This document shows, piece after piece, positions 51,101 to 60,804 of a stretch of DNA of 64,000 bases. The notes beneath the pieces were generated by a model. The model did not search any database. It was not told the origin of the DNA and was given only the letters and a program-made list of their open reading frames with translations. The stretch lies in contig CM055613.1 in assembly GCA_029379385.1 (NCBI GenBank), positions 10,000,001 through 10,064,000 of the forward strand. Direction: 5' to 3'. Made by a program: the position numbers and the translations under genes. The stretch is from Quillaja saponaria. Taxonomy: Eukaryota; Streptophyta; Magnoliopsida; Fabales; Quillajaceae. Position 1 is the stretch's first letter, and each line of letters starts with the position of its first letter.

Positions 51101-53807
51101 CTCACGAATTGAAGAGTTTTATGTAAACTCTTATTGTTTGCCATGACTAACTTAACCAAAAATCCCACCATTCCATTTCTTATTAACCATTGGAGCAATG
51201 TCAACAATAAACCTTGAAATAATGGACAGGTGCAGATTAGCACTAAAACCAAGTTATTATAGTTTCAATATGCTCTCTATCCTTTTATAAAGACTGCTCT
51301 ATTTTCTTTTTTCCAATTCGGTGAAGAAGATTATCACTATATTCCATTTACAAATGCCAAGCACAAGTTAAGGAAGCCTTAGTTGAAATTTAGAGAATCT
51401 CAATTTGAATGTCAGGTTGTTCCCACAAGCTACAATTTCATCTTAATTAATTAAGAGCATGAAACAATCCATGATAAACTTCAACTCACATGGCAAGGAA
51501 ACAAGGCTGACTTACCAACACATGCAATTCTACTCGGCCAAGATTTAAAGCTTCAAGTTGCTATGGTTAGTAAGAAGACCAATGAACCCACAAACGCATC
51601 AGACCCCCAACTTCTCACGGCTGCACCCTTTACACCAATAGACTGATCCAAGGCTTGAATCAGCTTGCTACCATGAAAACAGAGGATGAAAGTAATTACC
51701 AAAGCCTCCCAATAAATCCCTTTAACGGCTACCCAACCAAGACCAGCAACCAAAACGAAGAAGGTAGAAAACTGGTACTCTTAGATAGATGAGTTCTCGG
51801 TTAGCAGCAAATTCCCAAGACAAGACAAGAAGAATGAAAACAGGGGAAACCAAAAGGAAAAATGAAGGAAGAAAAAGGCAGTAGACTTCAGCTAGTGTAA
51901 GATGCTGAAGCTACCAAAGAAACCCACCAAAGCTTCATGGTTGAATGAAGCCCCAAACCTAGAAAATTCTGGAATATGGACCAAGCAGAGGAGTCAAGTT
52001 CAGCCGAAGAAAAAAAGCAACCAGAAAAAAAATCTCATATGGGAAAGTCGGCCAAAGAAACAAAAAAAAATTGGAATCAAATAAATGAAATAAAAATAAA
52101 GTCAAAGTGTAAAAAAATTAATTGTAAGGTATGTATTTACTCCTTATGTTATATATATATATATATATGTATTTACTTTTAGCTTGTAATTATGTGGTAT
52201 ATAATTTATTTTTTATTTTATTTTTTTGTTGCTATGTATATATTAAATGGGTGGTGGATAATAATTCTTATATTATACATATGTTTATACATATACTTAC
52301 ATAAAAAAAAATTATACAAGTATTTCTCTACCTTTATTTTAAAAAAAATACATATAGCAGGTTATAACAGAAGCCAACTGTAGTCTGTGATGCCCCATCC
52401 CGAAGATCACATTTGTGCAAGGTTTGATCGGCCTCAATGTCAGCAGGGTTTTCTGGTATAGGTTGTTGATATCCAAACTGATGCATTACCCTATCCACTT
52501 TTTGATACTCAATAATATGAAAACATATTAAGGGTACTTTAGCACCCCAAATATGATGGTCTCGATAACAATAGTTTGGTATCAAGTGTCTCAGCTCATC
52601 ATCAATGTATGATAGTGGTATGAACTACAACCCAAAAACAATGTCAATGTTTTAATAAATAAAACATTGCAACATGAATATGTTAAATGGTACATAGATA
52701 TAAGATAAACTTCTAATTACCTGCTCTGCTGACATCCTGTCCAGCATCTCCCTATACCATGACACCACATTATGGCCGATTTGAGTTACTTTGAACTTTA
52801 CTCTCCACCTGTAAGTAATTAAAAATGTCAATTACAAGTCATTTACGTACCACACATTATAAGCAAATGCATAAAACCAATAATTTTACATACCTCGTGC
52901 CTAAAGGACAAAAATTATCCCACGAAATTTCTGTCTCCCTCCTTGGTGCGAGAAAGGGTAGTCTCTCTCATGCCCATACCTGGAGTAATATTCAAGGTCC
53001 AGCAATTTCAGAAGCATCAAGGTGAGTGGCATGACACATCTCCCTGTACAACCATGCCAGGGAGGCATTGCCCCAGCTGTACTGTCCTGCGACATCTAAG
53101 TTTTCCAGCAGAGATAAGAAACAAATGTGCATGTGTGTACTCATCTTACTGGTGAATAACAATCCACCCATTAGCTGTAATATATAAGCTCGTGCATATC
53201 TCTGCGCTGTAATGTCATCACTGTCGGCTAGAAAATTCAGAAATGTTATTCCTAACCAGCTCATATTCAATGTCTTACCCTTAATGACTGTAGTAGGGGG
53301 CACAACTCCCAATAATCGCTCACACTCAATTGAGACGTCGACACCAACTAGGCCAGAGACAGGCTCACTGTCGATAGGTAAACCCAACAAAATACTAACA
53401 TCCTGTAGTGTGGTGGTCTCGCCGTGAGGCAGATGAAATGTGTGAGTATCCGGCCTCCATCACTCGACTAAAGCTGTCACAAGGTGCCAATCAAGCAAAA
53501 TAAACCCCACTCTGATCACACCACCAAAACCTGTCATAGTCATATACTCCAATATACGAGGATTAATATTATTAAAAATCCTCCGACCGAACACCGCCTC
53601 CCTCTGACGGCATCTCAGGACATAGGCCTCACTCTAAAATTTTAAAAACATATTAGTAAGAACATTTTCACTAATAAAATGAAATTGACAAATTAAAGGT
53701 AAATAGATTTGTTATTTACATACCTCGTGATCCGTGAAAACTCTAACGGATTGATAGTTATCATGTAGTCTAAGGACTGAAAGATCTATTGGGACTACGG
53801 GATCCAT
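48189..53807 (-). pseudogene. Plant mobile domain (PMD, MAIN-like) gene, interrupted
   Basis: Reading the minus strand, exon 1 (53807-53724) gives MDPVVPIDLSVLRLHDNYQS... and joins in frame to an exon starting at 53633. PMD signatures follow: HTFHLPHGETTTLQDVSILLGLPID, an YARAYILQLMGG segment and LAWLYREMC. Further exons lie near 52810-52733 (SWYREMLDRMSAEQ) and 52625-52370. The tail is at about 48828-48189 (NEWYKRISRRYL; C-terminus RRRPSPCGIGGHFL, typical of the family). It carries in-frame TGA stops at 53460-53462 and two more near 53010-52985, and a 3.5-kb solo LTR splits it at 48829-52369. PMD proteins (MAIN, MAIL1 and PP7-associated forms in Arabidopsis) act in gene silencing and genome stability, and PMD domains are known from transposons. 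No phosphatase domain is fused here. Confidence 0.85.
48829..52369 (-). mobile_element. Solo LTR, copy B, nested in the PMD gene
   Basis: On the minus strand it starts TGTTATAACCTGCTATATG (52369 leftward) and ends GAGGAGTGTGACA at 48829, the same ends as copy A (21-2896). The shared GC-rich block is at about 49505-49620 and the TGATGCTAGTACC motif near 49335. It is about 660 bp longer than copy A through indels. Flanking pentamers are GTAAC (48824-48828) and GAAGC (52370-52374), which match at only three positions. Either the target duplication has mutated or the LTR arose by recombination between different insertions. Confidence 0.82.
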
Positions 53808-54092
53808 GAATCTGCATAACAAAAGACAAATCAAATACAATGTTAATATGCATACACGACAATAATGTTACGATTTAATGTAATGGGAAAAGACTTAGAA
53901 AAAATGACAAATACTTGAAAAATTATTAATAATATACGACAATAATGTTTATTAATTTCAAAATAATTTTACATGACATGTAGGGGACATAATACCTAAT
54001 ATCTGCATAATAAAAAACTAGAAAGAAATACATAAATAGTAAAACTCTTACATTTACATTAAAGTAAAGAATGCGATCATGGAAGTTATGTT

Positions 54093-56433
54093 TTAAGATT
54101 GTGTAATGTTAGGATAATTTTTACGATTGTGTCCCTCCTGCCTATATAAACCACACCTATGTTGCCTCGTGGACTCTGTAATGTCCATCTCATTATGAAC
54201 CATTCTTTCGCAATTTGGACATGCCGGGAAGCACATGGGGAACTAGAATTTGGCTAATAGTCATCGTGCATCACTGGGTTGAATTATGGAGTGTATACAA
54301 GCTCCTGATTTCTCAGTTTATACCACTCCCCAATAAAGTCGTTATAGTTCAGATGTATGCTTGCACAAGCTGCTATAACATGCAAGCACGAGATCATGTA
54401 TTGCTGGGGTTTGTTACATGTGTAAGTTCTTTCATTTAAACGCACAGTGTGCTGGTTACCACCCTTTTGGGCTTGCCATCCACAAAATTGCATCTTTATT
54501 TCAATTATCCCCAAACTGGTATGAAACTGTCTCAACTCGTGTCCACCTGTTCTCTCTGCCCAAATTTGGATTTTGTCTATAGTGTTGATTGTGTATTGAT
54601 TGACAGCATTTAGCTGAGCATTAATGTACGCCCGATGTTCCACGAAATATTTAACATCGATAAAATGTCAACCGCACCAGTACAGTGATTGGGACTTGTC
54701 GCACTCTTTTCAAGACATTGTTCATGCACTCCCCCAAGTTCGTGGCCATAAAGTCAAAGCGGTGACCTCCGTCATGTGCCAATGCCCACTACTCCAACGG
54801 AATTCTACCAATCCATGTAGCATACTCAGAGTCCAGCGAACAAACTTATCGAAATATTTATCCAATTTGCGTTTTTGAGTTTGACTAGCAATGTGGATGA
54901 TGAGATTCTTTACTTTCATATTCTTGTGGGTCTTATGAAAGTTGCTTGCAATGTGCCTAGCACAAAAACGGTGATACCCATAAGGCTCAGTCCAGCCATT
55001 CCGAGGATTTGAAGCAGCAACAATTATCCCAGCATGACGATCAGATATTAAGCTAATGCCCACCCGTTGCGTTACATGTATGCGAAGCAAACTTAAAAAT
55101 CATCCCCAACTATCTGGAAGGCCTTGATAGATGGCCCAAAAGCCCAGAATACTCGATGGAATATAACCTGTCTAGGATTATTAGTTGGGTTCACTTTCCA
55201 TTCGAAGCGTGTGCCGGGATTGGTGACACGAAGTGCATTTAAATATCTAGGAAGCTCATTATAGTATTCCTCCCAATTACCAAACACAAGATTTATTACT
55301 TTCTTCTTCGCTTTGAATATTTTGCTCAAACTTGGACTATAATGGAGGTGATCTTTTATCATTGTAAGCAACATAGCTCCTGGTGTAGTAGGGTCTTCAT
55401 TGATAGTATTTTTGATATATTCAACAATGATCCCCTTGTCCAGATTATAATGATCTTGAGTCATTCCGCTATAAACACAGCTGTGAGCGACATCCAACTT
55501 TGTAATCTGAAACTTTTCAAATCTTTTATTAAACTGTCCTTGCAACCTCCACTTGCAACCCTGTTCGTGGAGCTTGCACCAGATATCCCATGTGTCCTTT
55601 TTGAACTCAACGACTATTAAAGTCACGTGGTTCATAATGTGCCAGTATTTAATAGTATTTTTTAACTCGGCCTTCGTGCTGAACAGCATGCCATTGTAAA
55701 ATTCATTATGCAACTCCTATTGTGCATTTAGAACAATAACAGGGTTTACTGCACGTGCCCTGGCAATGTTCACGTCCGTGTAGAAGAGATTCGGGACATA
55801 TTCAGTAAATAAATCTTCTTCAGGAGCCTCGATAATATCATCATCATCTACTTAAATGTTAAAATGAGGATCAACATTTAAATCAGGGATATCTTTTTCA
55901 TCCCCAATAACATCATTTATACCAAGCGCTTCTGAGTAATTTATCGGTGAATGCGGCCTAAGAGATGCTGATGCTTCTCCTGCAATATGAGAACTGAGCT
56001 GATCGTATTGCCGCCTCGAAGACTGGGATTCCATGAATATGATTTCAGGAACCAGGTCAAGTGTGTCATGACTCAGAACACGAGGCAGGGACTCATCATG
56101 AAGTGTGTGCCTATGTAAATAAATCTCTAAGATAAATCCAGGGCCTTGCGCACTGGCATGCGGTAATATACTGTACAAGTCCTCATCATCAGCTACTGCA
56201 ACTGGACTATAGCGGGTTGAATTATTAATAGTACTTAGACATCGACAAATTATAGTCAAGTACTCTCTTATTCTATCAACCTTTAAGGACTTGCATAGAC
56301 GAGCATGAAACTCTGCATACTTGATACGTTTAGGTACACAAATGCACTTAACGGGACCTGAATCGTATTCAAGTCTGTTCGAACCAGTACGCATTTCACC
56401 ATTAATGTAACACATAATTCCAATTTCTTCCAT
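54093..56433 (-). pseudogene. MuDR-type transposase, inactivated
   Basis: The N-terminal part (from the ATG at 56433) begins MEEIGIMCYINGEM, as in MuDR transposases. In the same frame lie a TAA at 55852-55854 and a TAG at 55717-55719. The central part has the MuDR DNA-binding region (CKWRLQGQFNKRFEKFQITK, about 55555). Near 55090 the frame shifts straight from AFQIVGDDF to LRIHVTQRVG. This removes the block that normally carries the first catalytic Asp (DGT...GKYKG) and the stretch after it. ISDRHAG and YHRFCARHIASNF remain, then a frameshift near 54760 into ATNLGECMNNVLKR and another near 54665. The SWIM finger (YTCNKPQQYMISCLHVIAAC) has lost its first Cys. A degenerate CCHC knuckle precedes the stop at 54093. 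Confidence 0.88.
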
Positions 56434-56439
56434 TATCAA

Positions 56440-58650
56440 ATTTGCACCTTCAAAATGCTTGAAAATATTATAAAATTTCCTCCTTATATTGTTAATGAAT
56501 TCACTAATTTACATAGATTAACTATAAACTACTAATCATAATAAATAATTCAAATTATAATACCCAAATTACTAATTAATTCAAACATCACAATTAATTC
56601 AAATTAAAACTATACAAATTACTAATTAATTCAAACAACACAAATTTATTAATTATAATGTATATTTTAATTAATTATATTAAAATATTATGGTTTCATC
56701 TTTAAGTTAACTATAAATATTAATTTTGCCTATTATGAATTAATTAAATAATAAAAAATATGATTAAACATGAAACATAAAAATACTATCTATAAATTAA
56801 TTGCATTAAAACATACAAATACAAAAAAATCTATTTATCATAAATATATTACTATAAATTTCCCAATATAAATACTATTTATAAATTAGTCACTAATTTT
56901 AAAATAAAATTACTATTTCTTATAAAGTAATAAAATCACTATTTATCATAGGTATATTACTTACCATAATTATTACGAATTAATTAAATTTTAATTTTCT
57001 AATAAATATATTAATTAATTTAAAACTATCCAAATTACTAATTAATTTAAACATCAAAAATTTATTTATTATAATATATATTTTTAATAAATTATATTAA
57101 AATATTATGATTTCATCTTTAAGTTAGTTGTAAATATTAAATTTACCAATTACTCTACTTTAAATAATAATAAATATCATTACACATTAAAACATAAAAA
57201 TACTATCTATAAATTAATTACATTAAAACATTCAAATACAAAAAAAATCTATTTATAATATTAAATATTAATTAATTATATTCAAATAATAATATCACTA
57301 TTTATCATAGGTATATTACTTACCATAATTATATCATAAATATATTACTTATCATAATTATTATGAAATAATTATATTTTATTTTAAAAAAAATATTAAT
57401 TAATTATCATAAATATATTATCGTAAATATTATAAATTTACTAAAAATTACTAATTAATTTAAAAACCATCCAAATTACTAGTTAATTTAAACGTCATAA
57501 AATTATTAATTATTTCAAATCTTAAATATTACTTTTTTAAGCCAAACAAAATTACTAACTAATTTAAACGTCACAAAATTACTAATTAATTTAAATGTCA
57601 CATAATTACTATTTTAAACTTAGAAATATTATTTATTAATTTAAACATGAAAAAGTTAATAATTTATCATATCATAAATATACTAATTATTGCAATTATC
57701 ATAAAAATTATAATTTCAACAAATTTTTAATTATAACATATAATAAAAATTAATATTTCAGCAATTATAATATAAAATTACTGCAAATATATATACATGC
57801 ATAAAACAATGATAAATAAAACTTTCTACAAAATTAATTCTTATTTATGACTTTCCAGGTAAGAAGCAAATGAGCAAAAAATATCAACACCGGCAACGAG
57901 ATTTCAACAATAATCCTAAAAAAAACAAAAATAAAATTAGAATAATAAAATATATATATCGATTTTATCATTAAATGGTTTATATAATTTCTATTTTATA
58001 TTTTATTTATAAAAAATTAAATGGTATACGTAATTTAAATAATTATTGATTAAATATTACTAATTATAATAAATAATATAATTTAATCGTAATATATATA
58101 ATAATATATATGATTAAAATTTGTAAAATAATAGATTGTAAATAAAAATTTTATTAAGGAAATAATTTAATTTAACTAATAATAATAATAATAATTTTTT
58201 AAACTAAATTTTTTATAACTTACCAAGATTTTGCTGCAAAGAAATATAACCGTTGTGAAGAAGAAACACAAATACTGTGAAGAAGAATGAAATAAGAGAT
58301 TACAGAAATGAGGGATGAAGGAATGAGAGATCAAAGAATGAAGAGTATGAAGAAATTGAGGGAGATCAAAGAAGGAAGAGTATAAAGAAAATGAAGGAGG
58401 AAATGAAATATTTGTAGGTCGAGGGATGAAGGTGATTAAGGAAATGAGGGATAAAGGTAAGCATTTGTTGGAGGAAAGTAAGTTGTAATATAGAGGGAAG
58501 GGGAAAATTATTGAAGGAGAATTCTGTTTACCAAAATTATTGTACGTAGGTAGGGGTAGAGAAGATAGGCTGGCAGGCGTGCAAGTAGGCTGCAATGTTG
58601 TAGCCTAGCGTTGCAGGGTAGGCTGCAACCTAGAGATGCAGTGTTGCAGG
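56440..58650. repeat. AT-rich 5' region of the transposase with a large direct duplication
   Basis: Two copies of a roughly 400-bp AT-rich segment lie in direct orientation. About 56610-56980 and 57035-57340 share TTATATTAAAATATTATG, TTTCATCTTTAAGTTA and CATAAAAATACTATCTATAA, and end in TCATAGGTATATTACTTACC. A (AAT)n run lies at 58180-58195. Between about 58200 and 58600 is a purine-rich stretch, probably transposase leader or promoter. No gene is visible. Confidence 0.75.
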
Positions 58651-59866
58651 GTCTGAAACCGGCTTTACAAAAGCCAATTTCAGGACTTGTTTGTCCCCCG
58701 CGGGCCTATGCAGCAGGGCTCACGGGAGGACAAAATTTGAATGAAACCGGCTTTTGTAAAGCCGGTTTCAGGGGTCATTTAATATTGTTCGCATGGGCCC
58801 GTGAGGTGTGTGCTGTGGGGTCCGTGAGGTGACATGGCATGGTGAGTCAGACCCAGAAAATAGTTTTTGAAAATGCGGCTTCAGAGTTTACCTCATTTTG
58901 GCTATTAAAAGTGATCTTTCCCACCACCACCATACCTCCATAAAAATGATCTTTCCCATCAGCCATACACCATGAAAGATCTTGAAATCCATACCCATGG
59001 CTCATCTTAAGTTATTAACAGAGTAAAAAGAAATCCCCAAATTGAAAAACAGAGAAAGAAGAATAATCAAAGAAACTGAATAAGAATCAAAATTCAACAA
59101 AAAACCTCAATCCCACAAACTCCTAAAATTCAACTGGATAAGCTCCTTACTTCCCCTACAAACACAATTGGAGAGAACAAATCAAGGATTTGAAGTACCA
59201 ATTCTATCTCCTCTTGATTTAGATTGATACTCAGAACAAATTTATAGGTATCCTCTTGATTCATAACTGGGATTTGTTTTTCTCCCTCTTGTTTGGGTGG
59301 ATAGAAAGTTTCAATTTTTTTTCCCGAGAAAAAAAAAGAAAACAAGAAAATTTCAATGGCAGTGTCTCTGCCTCTGTCACTATCCTGAATCCTCTCTCTT
59401 TTTACCAATACCCTGGTTATTATCCCCCACGGCCACCAACTATGCCAGTGTCTTTGCCTCATCAGCTCCATTTAATCAACATCATCACTAAATGAGGTAT
59501 GACAGTGGTTATAGATATACACAGTGATGGTGGTGGTGGGAAAGAGAGAGAGAAAATTCTATTTACTTTGTTTTATATATATATATATATATATATGTTT
59601 TTCTGCAAATTTTTAATATATTTTTTCTATTTTTAAATAAAATTATTTATTTTTATTTTTATTCATTCACGTGTCAATTTTTATTTGTCCATTTATAATT
59701 TCAAATTGTCACATAAGATTCTGTCTGTACATGTCACCTTCCATTAAGTTAATTTGGATGGAAAGTGACAGCAAGAGCCTAATTGACTCAATTTTTAACT
59801 ATAGGGACCCAATTGTAACAAAGTGAATTCTAACCTAAATTACAGGGACCATATGTGTAATTTAGC
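58651..59866 (-). repeat. Right terminal inverted repeat, with a 600-bp insertion
   Basis: The outer block 59866-59525 and inner block 58912-58651 match the left TIR. The intervening 58913-59524 is absent on the left. The inner block has hairpin units at 58653-58681 and 58742-58770 (AAACCGGCTT, five bases, AAGCCGGTTT). The extra segment has an open frame of 113 codons on the minus strand (59471-59130) without a known domain. It could be captured host sequence or part of the original long TIR deleted from the left end. Confidence 0.85.
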
Positions 59867-59875
59867 ATATATATT

Positions 59876-60465
59876 TTACCAAACATTCTCTTTTCTTAGC
59901 CATTTCATTTGAGCTAACTTTTTTTTTCCCCTAATTTTCCTTTTATGCTAATTTAATTTGATTTAACTTTCCATTAGTTCCTAATTTCTCTCATATGCAA
60001 TCAATACGAATTTTATTAAATATATACTATATAATACCCACCGCCAATTTAATTGCTTTTGAATATTTATTTTCTCTTCTAATTTCACTCTTACTCTAAT
60101 CAATACTAATTTATTATAAAATAATTTTAATAAATATTTCAAATTCACTATCGTACTTATATATTTTTCATTACATATTACCTTTTATAAATTTTGTACA
60201 GGCCTCGGACCTTACATGAACCCGGATAGGTAAAAGTTGAAATCTCTTTACTCGGGTCCGCCTATTTACCCGACTCGTTGTCATTACTACTAAGTACCAA
60301 CCAGGCATGGAGGATTTACACTAATCAAACTTCCCTGGTTGGTAGAAGCCTAGAATCTATAAATTAAGATTGTTACTGTCAAAATTAGTGCATCTTACTG
60401 ATTTGCTATTTTCTTGTTTCTGTTTTAGTTTGAATAAGTCAACCTCTTTACTTGATAAAAGAGAC
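59876..60465. other. Short AT-rich spacer between the Mutator-like and copia elements
   Basis: AT-rich and without a gene. A GC-richer phrase (CCTCGGACC...ACCCGGATAGG, near 60205-60230) resembles dispersed plant repeats but was not assigned. Confidence 0.4.
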
Positions 60466-60697
60466 TGTTATGAGATAGTTGCTATATTAGTGCAGGTTGT
60501 TACTAGTTAGTGGCAGTATCTTAGGAGTTGAATCAGTAGGTTTTGTTATTCATACTTTCTATATATAGTTGTATTCAGTGCTTTGTTTCAATAAGAAGTG
60601 CAAGAAATATATCTTTTTCTAGAGAGAGTGTTTTCTGCAACCTGCTCTTCTTGTTTATTTCTGTAACCTGCTTTTCTTGTTTCAATTTTTTTTGTTA

Positions 60698-60710
60698 TGG
60701 TATCAGAGCC
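60698..60710 (+). promoter_or_regulatory. Primer binding site, initiator tRNA-Met
   Basis: TGGTATCAGAGCC is the canonical plant copia priming site. It lies 95 bases upstream of the gag ATG. Confidence 0.9.
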
Positions 60711-60804
60711 AAGTTGGAACTAGTAGCTAGTTTTTTTTTCCTTCTTTTTCTCTTGTGTCAAGTGTGCAGAATACGTTTTCTTTTTGCTGTGTCTTGGTGT
60801 AAAG

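Larger units (their letters stand above)
45422..59866 (-). mobile_element. 14.4-kb Mutator-like element carrying transposase, PMD gene and an extra ORF
   Basis: The left end GGCTAAGTTACACATATGG and the complement of the right end GCTAAATTACACATATGG define terminal inverted repeats. These are flanked by ATATATATT at 45413-45421 and 59867-59875, a 9-bp duplication typical of Mutator (caveat: it is AT-simple sequence). Three genes lie on the minus strand: transposase (56433-54093), a plant mobile domain gene (53807-48189) and a 147-residue ORF (47598-47155). A solo LTR inserted later (48829-52369). The transposase is broken, so the copy is non-autonomous today. Confidence 0.88.

Noticed and set aside
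51902..52182. ORFs at 51902-52084 and 51976-52182
   Set aside because: They lie inside the solo LTR and are A-rich chance frames.
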